A program made the translations under genes and the position numbers. Positions 54,976 through 63,344 of a stretch of 64,000 nt of DNA are shown here, piece after piece. The notes under the pieces are model-generated. The model made no database searches. It was not told the origin of the DNA and saw only the letters and a list, made by a program, of their open reading frames with translations. Numbering within the stretch: position 1 is the first letter of the stretch; the number at the start of each line of letters is the position of its first letter. Origin of the DNA: Dysgonomonas sp. ZJ279 (GTDB taxonomy: Bacteria > Bacteroidota > Bacteroidia > Bacteroidales > Dysgonomonadaceae); contig NZ_JAAKEL010000001.1 in assembly GCF_011039205.1 (NCBI RefSeq), positions 434,001-498,000 of the forward strand, read 5' to 3'.

Positions 54976-55893
54976 GTGATGAAGCGTTTATTAATAGCGT
55001 TGATACTTGCTGCTTCTACGTCGGCTCTATATGCGCAGGCGCAGACGGAAGATGCAGACGAGAACAAGGATAAAATGGAAAACAACAAATGGTATCTGAA
55101 AGGTATAAGCGGTTTAAACTTCTCGCAAACGAGCCTCAGTAACTGGGCGGCTGGAGGAGATAATGCTTTTGGTGGTAATCTTTACCTTAACGGATCATTA
55201 AACCGAAAGAGCGGGAATTGGCTTTTCGCAAATACATTCGCATTCGAATATGGACTGAATAATACAGCATCTGCCGGAACTCAAAAAACAGTTGACAGGC
55301 TCGAATTTTCGTCTCAATTAGGATACTCTACCGATCATATATGGTATTATACAGTGATGGGGGATTTCAGGTCTCAATTCGCTAAAGGATTTAATTATCC
55401 TGACAAAACGAATTATATATCGAAATTTATGGCTCCGGCCTATTCCAACATATCTGTGGGCTTGGAGTATAGACCCAATAAGATATATTCTGTTTATATG
55501 TCGCCTATAGCGACTAAGTTGACATTCGTCGAAGACGATTTCTTATCAGGTATAGGTGCTTTTGGCGTTGATCCGGGAGATCGTTTTATGGCCGAAATGG
55601 GTGCTTTTTTCAAGATAAGAGCGCAAAGACCCCTTATGGAGAATGTAAGTGCAATAACTGTTGCCGACTTTTTTACCGCTTATGACAGTTCTTTCGGAAA
55701 TATTGATATTAACTGGGATTTGATGATCAATATGAAAATAAACAAATACCTGTCGGCAACAATCAGTACCAGCCTGAAATATGATGATGATGTTAAGATC
55801 AAATCATTTGACGAACAAGGGCAATTAAGTACAAGAGGACCAAGGGTGCAGTTTAAAGAGGTAATAGGAGTTGGGCTCGCCTACAATTTTTAA
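54976..55893 (+). CDS. DUF3078 outer-membrane protein
   Basis: 305 aa with signal peptide ending SALYAQ (residue 21). The start of the mature region, NKWYLKGISGLNFSQTSLSNWAAGG, is the DUF3078 signature; further strands such as GNWLFANTFAFEYGLN alternate as barrel strands, ending GVGLAYNF with a terminal Phe. It is probably an outer-membrane barrel; its function is unknown. Paired with the glucosaminidase gene, it may act in envelope biogenesis (inference). Confidence 0.86.
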   Translation: MMKRLLIALILAASTSALYAQAQTEDADENKDKMENNKWYLKGISGLNFSQTSLSNWAAGGDNAFGGNLYLNGSLNRKSGNWLFANTFAFEYGLNNTASAGTQKTVDRLEFSSQLGYSTDHIWYYTVMGDFRSQFAKGFNYPDKTNYISKFMAPAYSNISVGLEYRPNKIYSVYMSPIATKLTFVEDDFLSGIGAFGVDPGDRFMAEMGAFFKIRAQRPLMENVSAITVADFFTAYDSSFGNIDINWDLMINMKINKYLSATISTSLKYDDDVKIKSFDEQGQLSTRGPRVQFKEVIGVGLAYNF

Positions 55894-55917
55894 GGAGAGA
55901 TAATTGATTGATATATG

Positions 55918-55950
55918 AATGGCACTAATCTATGGTTAGTGTCATTTTTT
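55918..55950 (+). terminator. Rho-independent terminator after the DUF3078 gene
   Basis: 11-bp stem AATGGCACTAA / TTAGTGTCATT with one G.U pair, 7-nt loop, T-tract. Confidence 0.8.
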
Positions 55951-55980
55951 ATTTAACTTTGGTATAAAAATTAGAATCTA

Positions 55981-56742
55981 ATGAAGAAAATAGCATTGAT
56001 AACAGGAGCGACATCCGGTATTGGTAGGGCGATAGCCGTTAAATTAGCTCAAGAGGGGTGCAATTTGATTATTACAGGACGAAGGGCAGATCGTTTGTCT
56101 GAATTACAAAAAGAAATTCAAGATAAATCGGAAGTAAAAGTGCTGACTCTCAATTTTGATGTCAGAGTTTATAAAGAAGTAGAGGATTCATTGTCAAATT
56201 TACCGAAGGAATGGAAGGATATCGATATTCTTGTCAATAACGCAGGCTTAGCAGTCGGACTCAATCCTATCCATCAGGGAGTCGTTGACGATTGGGAGCG
56301 AATGATAGATACCAATGTGAAGGGCTTGCTTTATGTAACACGCCTTGTTACACCGGGAATGGTAGAGCGTAAATCAGGGCATATTATCAACCTTTGTTCT
56401 ATTGCAGGAAAGGACTCTTATGCAAACGGCAATGTTTATTGTGCAACCAAACATGCAGTAGATGCTTTAAGCAAGGGAATGCGAATCGATTTATTGCCTT
56501 ATAATATAAAGGTAACTCAGATTTGTCCCGGAGCAGTGGAAACCGAATTTTCACTGGTTCGTTTCAAAGGTGATGAGTCTAGGGCGAATCAGGTGTATAA
56601 AGGATTTACTCCACTTTTTGCCGATGATATAGCGAATGCTGTTTTTTATGCTGTTTCTCAACCAACTCATGTGGACATACAAGATATGTTGGTGATGCCG
56701 ACTGCTCAGGCGACGGGAACGATTTTTCATAAAGAAGGATAA
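55981..56742 (+). CDS. SDR-family NAD(P)-dependent oxidoreductase (YdfG-like)
   Basis: 253 aa, classical short-chain dehydrogenase. The cofactor motif TGATSGIGRAIAV is at 8-20, followed by TGRRADRL (Arg pair favouring NADP). NNAGLAVG and the catalytic triad Ser (CSIAGKD), Tyr and Lys (YCATKHA) are intact. The closest named relatives are YdfG-type 3-hydroxy acid or serine dehydrogenases; the substrate is uncertain. Confidence 0.93.
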   Translation: MKKIALITGATSGIGRAIAVKLAQEGCNLIITGRRADRLSELQKEIQDKSEVKVLTLNFDVRVYKEVEDSLSNLPKEWKDIDILVNNAGLAVGLNPIHQGVVDDWERMIDTNVKGLLYVTRLVTPGMVERKSGHIINLCSIAGKDSYANGNVYCATKHAVDALSKGMRIDLLPYNIKVTQICPGAVETEFSLVRFKGDESRANQVYKGFTPLFADDIANAVFYAVSQPTHVDIQDMLVMPTAQATGTIFHKEG

Positions 56743-56766
56743 GAAAAGTCAGTTATAATATAGAAT

Positions 56767-56800
56767 AGAGTATGCTTTAGTAATAAAGTATGCTCTTTTT
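56767..56800 (+). terminator. Rho-independent terminator after the SDR gene
   Basis: 12-bp stem GAGTATGCTTTA / TAAAGTATGCTC with two G.U pairs, short loop, T5 tail. Confidence 0.75.
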
Positions 56801-56839
56801 CGTTTTTTACCTACCTTTGTGTTTAAATAAAAAGAACTC

Positions 56840-57523
56840 ATGCGAATAGATATAATAAGCGTACTGCCCCAGATGTTTACCGGATTAATTGATTGCTCGA
56901 TTCTCAAACGTGCACAAGAAAAAGGTTTGGCAGAGATTGTAATCCATAACTTACGCGATTATACAACCGATAAACACCGTAAGGTAGACGATTATCCGTT
57001 TGGTGGCGAGGCTGGTATGGTTATGCAAATAGAGCCGATAGATAATGCAATATCATATCTGAAAAAACAACGGGTTTATGATGAAGTGATCTATACTTCT
57101 CCCGATGGAGAGGTTTTCAATCAGCCGATGGCAAACCAGATGTCTTCGTATGAAAATATAATTATACTTTGCGGACATTATAAAGGAATTGACTATCGTA
57201 TACGTGAGCATCTTATTACGAAAGAGGTGTCTATCGGAGATTTTGTTCTTACCGGAGGTGAATTGGCGGCAGCTGTGATGGCCGATGCTATTGTGCGTCT
57301 GATACCGGGAGCAATAGGGGACGAGCAATCGGCTTTGTCTGATTCTTTTCAGGATAATTTATTGGCACCGCCTGTTTACACTCGTCCGGCAGAATATAAG
57401 GGATGGAAAGTACCCGAAATATTACTATCGGGGCATCAGGCTAAAATAGATGATTGGAAGTTGCAACAGGCTATGGAGCGTACCGAGCGTTTGCGCCCTG
57501 GTCTATTGGATAAAAAATATTAA
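56840..57523 (+). CDS. trmD: tRNA (guanine-37-N1)-methyltransferase
   Basis: 227 aa, normal length. It makes m1G37 in tRNAs and prevents frameshifting. The SPOUT knot shows [16 protein letters not shown] near 110 and [20 protein letters not shown] near 132. The start reads [15 protein letters not shown]. Trefoil-knot dimer, cytosolic. It is convergent with the TonB-domain gene, 2 bp apart. Confidence 0.97.
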   Translation: MRIDIISVLPQMFTGLIDCSILKRAQEKGLAEIVIHNLRDYTTDKHRKVDDYPFGGEAGMVMQIEPIDNAISYLKKQRVYDEVIYTSPDGEVFNQPMANQMSSYENIIILCGHYKGIDYRIREHLITKEVSIGDFVLTGGELAAAVMADAIVRLIPGAIGDEQSALSDSFQDNLLAPPVYTRPAEYKGWKVPEILLSGHQAKIDDWKLQQAMERTERLRPGLLDKKY

Positions 57524-57525
57524 AC

Positions 57526-58644
57526 TTAAAACTTAATTTTTACTGTTACTCGTTGCGAAGCCACAGTCCATTTAGATCCGGATAAAATTAAGCGGATAGC
57601 TTCTTTATCGCAGGTTTGGCACAAGCTTTGTTTTATATTTAATTGATAAGGCTGCCCTTTTTCGTCAATAGAGAATTCTACAACGACTTCGCCTTTCACA
57701 TCCTTACATGCTTCGTCGGTAGGTCTTACTAAAGAAGATATTAAATAAGCATCGTATTTCTCATAACCAATTATCGGTTGAGGGATTGGAGCGCTGGCGG
57801 CCACAGTCGGAACTGCTTGGTCTGCCTGAATATTCTTCATTCTGGAGGCCAATTTATTGCTATTACCCTTTTTAACAAAATGTTCTTCCTCTTCTTTTCT
57901 TATTTCTTTAGAAACCGAACTGCTTGCATATCCGGCAGCGGGTGCTTCTGTTACTACCATTTCAGCAAGAAGATTATCGCTACTGTCCATCGCAATTTGT
58001 CCGACAGTAATACTTTCATCTATATCAGCCGCTATGGCAGCCATCGGACTATTTTGGGCAAGGAGGGGTTCAGGCTCGTTTGCCGATTGTCGGATTGCAT
58101 TTTTGTATTCTTTATTATTCTCGCTCGGTACGTATATATCAATAGGGTTATTCTCTGCAAGTAAAGTTCCGGCCAGCATTTCAAGTTCGGATTGAGATAC
58201 ATTCGAATCTATATCTTCGTCAACTGTAAAACGATTTATATTAGGCTTGTATTTTCTTACCAGTACAGTATTTGTTTGAGCAATTATTGCTATGTTTTCC
58301 ACATAGAATTGTTCAGGTACATATATTTCTATGAGTCCCGCATAATTAGCTTCCTGTGCATGAAGATCACTTTTGTGTCCATTTACAAGAAAATAACCCC
58401 CAATTCCTAGCAAAAGCACAATACTTGCGGCAGCACTTTGCCAGATAGAGCGACGCTGCCCCATCCTGCTCGATCTTGCACCGATCAGATTTTGTATTTT
58501 ATTAATTCGGGCGAGATGATCATCGTCTATACTGTCAAATCCTTCGATGGCTTCGGACAAAAAAGAATCCTTCATCGCATCTTTTTCAATTCGATTAGCA
58601 TCTTTACCTCTTCTTTGTCCTTTTATGTAGTCTAATAAACTCAT
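57526..58644 (-). CDS. Sigma-partner membrane protein with C-terminal TonB-like domain
   Basis: 372 aa. A cytosolic N terminus (about 1-65) precedes one membrane helix (ASIVLLLGIGGYFLV, about 70-85). The long periplasmic region is low-complexity. The last ~75 residues resemble a TonB_C domain: GEVVVEFSIDEKGQPYQLNI, then CQTCDKEAIRLILSGSKWTV. It overlaps the sigma gene by 4 bp (ATGA), so I infer a membrane partner or anti-sigma factor, but no standard anti-sigma zinc motif is seen. Confidence 0.75.
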   Translation of the reverse strand: MSLLDYIKGQRRGKDANRIEKDAMKDSFLSEAIEGFDSIDDDHLARINKIQNLIGARSSRMGQRRSIWQSAAASIVLLLGIGGYFLVNGHKSDLHAQEANYAGLIEIYVPEQFYVENIAIIAQTNTVLVRKYKPNINRFTVDEDIDSNVSQSELEMLAGTLLAENNPIDIYVPSENNKEYKNAIRQSANEPEPLLAQNSPMAAIAADIDESITVGQIAMDSSDNLLAEMVVTEAPAAGYASSSVSKEIRKEEEEHFVKKGNSNKLASRMKNIQADQAVPTVAASAPIPQPIIGYEKYDAYLISSLVRPTDEACKDVKGEVVVEFSIDEKGQPYQLNIKQSLCQTCDKEAIRLILSGSKWTVASQRVTVKIKF

Positions 58645-59192
58645 ACCTTCAGATTCTTTTCTATACAGATTTTCAGATTCCGCTTTCCATTTTGAATATA
58701 GCTTTTTACACTTTTCAGATTAAATCCCGTTTCATCAACAATATCGACATATGATTTATCCTCATAGAAAAATTTGGACACCGATATACGCTGAGGTTCG
58801 GGGAGTTTTTCTAAACATTGATTCAGTGCAGTCTCTTTATCATTATCTATATCTTCGCTAAATAGATCCAAAGTGTCATCGGATTCCATAAGCTGCGAAT
58901 CAAAATTAACGATAATTTCTTTTTTGTTTTCTCTCAGTATGTGGAAACAATGATTTGTGACAACGCTATATAGCCAATTTTTGAATATCTTGATTTCATA
59001 TCCTGCAATTCTTGTCGACAGGTTTTCATATATGTCTATAACAGCATCCTGCGACCCTTCCGGCTGCTGCAGATACTTGAGGCATAGACCATATATAAGA
59101 GGAATATAACGTTCGTAAAGCTGTTGGAAATACTCAGCCTTACCCGTTTGTTTGAAATTAGCGAGTAGTTCTTCGTCGCTATATTCCTGCAT
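58641..59192 (-). CDS. ECF-type RNA polymerase sigma factor
   Basis: 183 aa from the ATG at 59192. An in-frame GTG at 59240 lies within the -7 box of the promoter, so the ATG is right. Sigma region 2 (about 25-95) shows YIPLIYGLCLKYL and FKNWLYSVVTNHCFHILREN; region 4 (about 125-180) has LEKLPEPQRISVSKFFYEDKSYVDIVDETG. It directs RNA polymerase to specific promoters. It is coupled to the membrane-protein gene by a 4-bp overlap. Confidence 0.92.
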   Translation of the reverse strand: MQEYSDEELLANFKQTGKAEYFQQLYERYIPLIYGLCLKYLQQPEGSQDAVIDIYENLSTRIAGYEIKIFKNWLYSVVTNHCFHILRENKKEIIVNFDSQLMESDDTLDLFSEDIDNDKETALNQCLEKLPEPQRISVSKFFYEDKSYVDIVDETGFNLKSVKSYIQNGKRNLKICIEKNLKV

Positions 59193-59239
59193 TTTATTTT
59201 TATGTGAGCTGAAAAATCGCAATAAATTTCTTTTTAGCA

Positions 59240-59270
59240 CAAATCTACATGATTTTATGTAATATGCAAA
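59240..59270 (-). promoter_or_regulatory. Promoter of the ECF sigma operon
   Basis: On the minus strand TTTG (59270-59267), a 19-nt spacer and TAGATTTG (59247-59240) match the consensus exactly. Confidence 0.75.
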
Positions 59271-59416
59271 TTGTTTTCTGTAATGATACTAAGTGAGTGG
59301 CTTTGACAATTTGTCCGTAGATATCCAGATTGTGTTGTTATAATATAGTTAAAATGATTGATAATGTTAAATTTTGATTACAATTTAACCACAATAGTAA
59401 AAAAGTATGGATGAAG

Positions 59417-59448
59417 TTTGTTTAAGTTTTAATAATTGTGTATTTTTG
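59417..59448 (+). promoter_or_regulatory. Promoter of the DUF2582 gene
   Basis: TTTG at 59417-59420, a 20-nt spacer, TATTTTTG at 59441-59448. Confidence 0.65.
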
Positions 59449-59495
59449 AACTAGTTAATGGTATATATGACCACATATTTCTAAACAAATTTGTT

Positions 59496-59693
59496 ATGAA
59501 GGAGAAGATAGGAACAAATGCCGGTGTAATCTGGACACATTTAGATGCCGGAGGTAAAAAAACGTTGAAAGACATAAAAAAAGCTAGTAAACTAACAGAA
59601 AAAGATATGTACGCAGCTTTGGGTTGGTTGGCAAGAGAAGGTAAGATTGCTTTCAATGAGTTGAAGGACGATATTGAAGTAGTATTGCTTTAA
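59496..59693 (+). CDS. DUF2582 winged-helix protein
   Basis: 65 aa from the ATG at 59496; the frame is open to 59436, but the promoter overlaps that part. MKEKIGTNAGVIWTHLDAGGK, KTLKDIKKASKLTEKDMYAALGWL and REGKIAF are the DUF2582 winged helix-turn-helix features. It may bind DNA or act as a small adaptor; nothing firmer is known. It is a single-gene transcript ending in a terminator 19 bp after its stop codon. Confidence 0.87.
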   Translation: MKEKIGTNAGVIWTHLDAGGKKTLKDIKKASKLTEKDMYAALGWLAREGKIAFNELKDDIEVVLL

Positions 59694-59711
59694 TTGAGAG
59701 AATAACATAGG

Positions 59712-59749
59712 AAAAAGGCAGTTTGCAGTATTAGCAACTGCCTTTTTTG
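59712..59749 (+). terminator. Rho-independent terminator after the DUF2582 gene
   Basis: Stem AAAAAGGCAGTT / AACTGCCTTTTT around a 12-nt loop, with a T6 tail. Confidence 0.88.
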
Positions 59750-59849
59750 TATTATTATCTATATTCTTGCGCTTAAGCATGAATTTAGAAGAGTAATATT
59801 TTGTATATTTGTGAGCAATTTTTATTTTTGTGTTACATTTAGTTGTGTT

Positions 59850-60146
59850 ATGGCAGAAAAAGATGAAAAGCTCTTAGCTGAATTTGAATTAAGAATGAGG
59901 CAGCTTATGTTTTTCTGTGATTCTCTTAAGTCGGAAAATATTCGTCTTAAGCATGAGATTGCACAGAAGGATATAGCAATTGAATCTTTGACGAAAGAAG
60001 CAGAACAACTAAAAATAAAATATGATAATCTGAAGTTTGCAAAATCGTTTTCGTCACCCGATAGTGATGAAATGCAAATAGCTAAAAAACGATTATCGAA
60101 ATTAGTGCGAGATGTAGATAAGTGCATCGCCATATTGAAAAGCTAA
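59850..60146 (+). CDS. Short coiled-coil protein, ZapB-like
   Basis: 98 aa from the ATG at 59850. The segment SLKSENIRLKHEIAQKDIAIESLTKEAEQL is a continuous heptad pattern (about 20-65), then a linker and a final helix RLSKLVRDVDKCIAIL. It directly precedes zapA (13 bp), so a role as division-ring partner like ZapB is likely (inference). There is no signal peptide or membrane segment. The name ZapB is not proven by sequence identity. Confidence 0.8.
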   Translation: MAEKDEKLLAEFELRMRQLMFFCDSLKSENIRLKHEIAQKDIAIESLTKEAEQLKIKYDNLKFAKSFSSPDSDEMQIAKKRLSKLVRDVDKCIAILKS

Positions 60147-60159
60147 ATAATGTTGAATT

Positions 60160-60459
60160 ATGGACGAGCATTTAATAATTAATCTACGAGTAGCTGATAT
60201 GAGGTATCCTCTCAAAGTAAAGAGGAAAGAAGAAGAAATGTATCGGAGAGCTGCAGATGAAATAGATTATAAACTAGGTCAATATAAGAATTATTTTACA
60301 GGCCAATCGTCGCAACCTTTGCGTAGCGCCGATTATATGGCAATGACAGCGATACAGGCTGTAACAGAGAAAACAGAGCATCAAATGCGTGTAGAGCTGT
60401 TTGAAGCTAAACTGAAAGAGTTGACACTTGAATTGGATAGTTATCTCAGGAATCTGTAA
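60160..60459 (+). CDS. zapA: Cell division protein ZapA
   Basis: 99 aa. ZapA bundles FtsZ filaments at the division ring. The N-terminal strand-helix portion reads IINLRVADMRYPLKVKRKEEEMYRRAADEI, followed by the dimerising coiled coil ending LDSYLRNL. YKNYFTGQSSQPLRSADYMAMTA is the connecting segment. It is part of a short run with the coiled-coil protein and rny. Confidence 0.92.
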   Translation: MDEHLIINLRVADMRYPLKVKRKEEEMYRRAADEIDYKLGQYKNYFTGQSSQPLRSADYMAMTAIQAVTEKTEHQMRVELFEAKLKELTLELDSYLRNL

Positions 60460-60490
60460 GAATAAATCCGGATATTGGGCAGCTATATGG

Positions 60491-60542
60491 CACTGATTGT
60501 AAGTAAAGGACTTGATTCCTATGCTTCAGTTGGTGTTTTTTT
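60491..60542 (+). terminator. Long terminator-like hairpin between zapA and rny
   Basis: CACTGATTGTAAGTAAAGG (60491-60509) pairs with CCTATGCTTCAGTTGGTG (60518-60535) with several G.U pairs, one bulge and one mismatch, loop ACTTGATT, followed by T7 (60536-60542). It may attenuate rny or mark the end of the zapA transcript. Confidence 0.65.
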
Positions 60543-60603
60543 ATTGAGTGAAAATGAAAAACCAAATTAGAAACTATTGATTTATAAATAAAAGTATAAA
60601 ATT

Positions 60604-62133
60604 ATGAATATATTATTTATTGTTATAGCCTTTCTTGTCGGTGCAATACTGACCTGGCTGACTTTGAATTTTATGGCAAATTCGAAGTTTAAGCGTCAGG
60701 TAAAGGAAGCTGAACAAGAAGCCGAGGTGATTAAGAAAAATAAGCTGTTGGAGGTTAAAGAACAGGCTTTGCATATGAAGTCGGAGTTCGAAAAACAAGT
60801 AAACAGCCGTAATTCGAGATTACAAGTTGCCGAAAACAAAATTAAGCAAAAAGAACTAAGTCTTAATCAAAGACAAGAAGAGCTTCAGCGTAAAAAGAAC
60901 GAAGCTGACACGATTAAGGCAAACTTGGAAACACAACTGGAGGTTGTAGAGAAAAGAAAACTGGATCTAGATAAGCTTCACAAACAGGAAGTTGAACGAT
61001 TGGAAGCATTGTCTGGATTGTCAGCTGACGAGGTGAAAGAGAAGTTGGTTGAGGCTTTGAAAGATGAAGCTCAAACACATGCCCAATCTTATATCAACGA
61101 TATAATGGAAGAGGCTAAAATGACAGCGAATAAAGAAGCTAAAAAGATTGTCGTTCAATCTATCCAACGTGTGGCTACGGAAACTGCTATCGAAAATGCA
61201 ATTACAGTATTCCATATAGAATCTGACGAAATAAAGGGTCGTATCATCGGTCGTGAGGGTAGAAATATCCGTGCGCTCGAAGCTGCTACAGGTATCGAGA
61301 TAGTAGTAGATGATACCCCTGAGGCAATTGTGCTTTCAGGATTTGATCCTGTAAGGCGCGAGATCGCCCGTTTGGCTCTTCATCAACTGGTTGCAGATGG
61401 TCGTATCCATCCTGCCCGTATCGAAGAGGTTGTGTCTAAGGTGAAGAAACAAATCGAAGAAGAAATTATCGAAACAGGAAAACGTACTACCATCGATTTA
61501 GGTATACATGGTTTGCATCCTGAGTTGATCCGTCTTGTCGGTAAAATGAAATATCGTTCGTCTTACGGACAAAATCTGTTGCAACATGCTCGTGAAACGG
61601 CTAATCTTTGTGCTATTATGGCTGCAGAGTTAGGGTTGAACGTGAAGAAAGCAAAACGCGCGGGTCTATTGCATGATATAGGTAAAGTGCCTGATGATGA
61701 GCCAGAATTACCTCATGCTTTATTAGGTATGAAACTGGCAGAGAAATACAAAGAAAAACCTGATGTATGTAATGCTATTGGCGCCCATCATGACGAAGTA
61801 GAGATGACAACGCTTCTTGCTCCTATTGTGCAAGTATGTGATGCTATATCCGGTGCTCGTCCGGGGGCTCGTCGTGAAATTGTGGAGGCTTATATCAAGC
61901 GATTGAATGATCTGGAGCAATTGGCTCTTTCGTATCCGGGTGTTTTGAAGACATACGCAATTCAGGCAGGACGCGAATTGAGAGTTATTGTCGGAGCTGA
62001 TAAAGTAGATGATATCGAAACAGAAAAATTATCGACAGATATTGCAAAACGTATTCAGGATGAAATGACTTATCCGGGTCAGGTTAAAATTACGGTTATC
62101 CGTGAAACCCGTTCGGTAAGCTATGCTAAATAA
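60604..62133 (+). CDS. rny: Ribonuclease Y
   Basis: 509 aa. An N-terminal membrane helix (about 2-20) anchors the enzyme at the inner membrane. A long coiled coil (about 25-150) follows, then the KH domain ([24 protein letters not shown] near 202) and the HD domain ([13 protein letters not shown] near 355; [11 protein letters not shown] near 390). It is a single-strand endonuclease that starts mRNA decay. It is widespread in Firmicutes and also normal in Bacteroidota. Confidence 0.97.
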   Translation: MNILFIVIAFLVGAILTWLTLNFMANSKFKRQVKEAEQEAEVIKKNKLLEVKEQALHMKSEFEKQVNSRNSRLQVAENKIKQKELSLNQRQEELQRKKNEADTIKANLETQLEVVEKRKLDLDKLHKQEVERLEALSGLSADEVKEKLVEALKDEAQTHAQSYINDIMEEAKMTANKEAKKIVVQSIQRVATETAIENAITVFHIESDEIKGRIIGREGRNIRALEAATGIEIVVDDTPEAIVLSGFDPVRREIARLALHQLVADGRIHPARIEEVVSKVKKQIEEEIIETGKRTTIDLGIHGLHPELIRLVGKMKYRSSYGQNLLQHARETANLCAIMAAELGLNVKKAKRAGLLHDIGKVPDDEPELPHALLGMKLAEKYKEKPDVCNAIGAHHDEVEMTTLLAPIVQVCDAISGARPGARREIVEAYIKRLNDLEQLALSYPGVLKTYAIQAGRELRVIVGADKVDDIETEKLSTDIAKRIQDEMTYPGQVKITVIRETRSVSYAK

Positions 62134-62160
62134 GTAGAGCAAAATATAATAAAAGATATA

Positions 62161-62190
62161 AAGAGGTTTCCACGATGGAAACCTCTTTGT
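62161..62190 (+). terminator. Rho-independent terminator after rny
   Basis: 12-bp stem AAGAGGTTTCCA / TGGAAACCTCTT with a CGA loop, T-rich tail. Confidence 0.88.
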
Positions 62191-62220
62191 TTTTATAAGA
62201 ATTAAAAACAGAATAATAGT

Positions 62221-62252
62221 TTTGAGTATAAAGGTTATTTTGATTACTTTTG
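62221..62252 (+). promoter_or_regulatory. Promoter of the hydroxyacid dehydrogenase gene
   Basis: TTTG at 62221-62224, a 20-nt spacer, TACTTTTG at 62245-62252. Confidence 0.65.
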
Positions 62253-62304
62253 CAATAACCTAAAACTTTATAATCATTCATATTTCACCGAATAAATTAA
62301 GATT

Positions 62305-63309
62305 ATGGCATACAAAATAGCAGTTTTTGACGCGAAGCCTTACGATCAGGCGATGTTCACCAAAGTGAATGAAGAGTATGGGTTTGAATTGACATTTTAC
62401 AAAGAACACTTAGATATACACAACGTAATTCTGGCCAGCGGATACGACGCTGTTTGCATATTTGTGAACGCAGTAGTTGATGCCAAAGTAGTGGATAGGT
62501 TATGTGCTTATGGTGTAAAACTTATTGCATTAAGATGCGCCGGGTTTAATAATGTAGATATTGCTGCTGCGGCAGGCCGCATTAAGGTTGTTCGGGTTCC
62601 AGAATATTCTCCGCATGCTATTGCCGAACACACATTAGCACTGATGCTTTGCTTAAATAGAAAAGTACATCGTGCATTCCTGAGAACACGTGATGGAAAC
62701 TTCTCTCTGAATGGATTTCAGGGATTCGATATGAACGGAAAAACTGTAGGTGTTATTGGTACAGGAAAGATTGGTAAGACTGTGGTGGGTGTATTGAAGG
62801 GACTGGGAATGAAAGTCCTTGCTTATGATTTATACCCTGATAATGCATTTGCAGAACGCGAGAATATAAAATATGTGACTCTTGACGAACTCTATACCAA
62901 TTCGGATGTTATAACTTTACATTGCCCTCTGACTAAAGAAACGGAATATCTGATTTGTGATGAGTCGATCTCGAAAATGAAAGACGGCGTAATGATTATC
63001 AATACCGGTAGAGGGAAGCTTATAAATACGAAACATTTGATAGATGGGCTGGTAAGCCGAAAAATAGGCTATGCAGGTTTGGATGTTTATGAAGAAGAAG
63101 GTGCATATTTTTACGAAGACTATTCAGATAGTATTATGACGGATGAGGTGCTGGCACGTTTGTTATCATTTAACAATGTTATATTGACTTCGCATCAGGC
63201 ATTCTTTACGGATGAGGCAATGTCTAATATTGCGCATACCACAATGGATAATATTAAAGATTTCTTTGAAGGAAAGGAATTGAAGAACGAAGTTGCTTAT
63301 AAGGCCTAA
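62305..63309 (+). CDS. ldhA: D-2-hydroxyacid dehydrogenase, D-lactate dehydrogenase-like
   Basis: 334 aa. It interconverts pyruvate and D-lactate with NADH by family; substrate specificity is inferred from overall similarity to fermentative D-LDH (IAVFDAKPYDQAMFTKVNEE start). The Rossmann motif is GVIGTGKIGKTVVGVLKGLG near 151. Catalytic residues are Arg in LRCAGFNNVDIAAA, Glu in DVYEEEGAYFYED and His in TSHQAFFT. It has its own promoter. The gene could serve fermentation. Confidence 0.9.
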   Translation: MAYKIAVFDAKPYDQAMFTKVNEEYGFELTFYKEHLDIHNVILASGYDAVCIFVNAVVDAKVVDRLCAYGVKLIALRCAGFNNVDIAAAAGRIKVVRVPEYSPHAIAEHTLALMLCLNRKVHRAFLRTRDGNFSLNGFQGFDMNGKTVGVIGTGKIGKTVVGVLKGLGMKVLAYDLYPDNAFAERENIKYVTLDELYTNSDVITLHCPLTKETEYLICDESISKMKDGVMIINTGRGKLINTKHLIDGLVSRKIGYAGLDVYEEEGAYFYEDYSDSIMTDEVLARLLSFNNVILTSHQAFFTDEAMSNIAHTTMDNIKDFFEGKELKNEVAYKA

Positions 63310-63344
63310 AGGAAAACTGCTGAAACTACTTTTTATATAGAAGC

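Noticed and set aside
59193-59240. Longer sigma-factor start at GTG 59240
   Set aside because: It overlaps the exact -7 box of the promoter, so transcription would begin after it.
60460-60603. 6S RNA in the zapA-rny gap
   Set aside because: 6S RNA lies next to zapA in many Proteobacteria, but this gap is too short for it and lacks the large central bubble. Only a hairpin with a T-tract is present.
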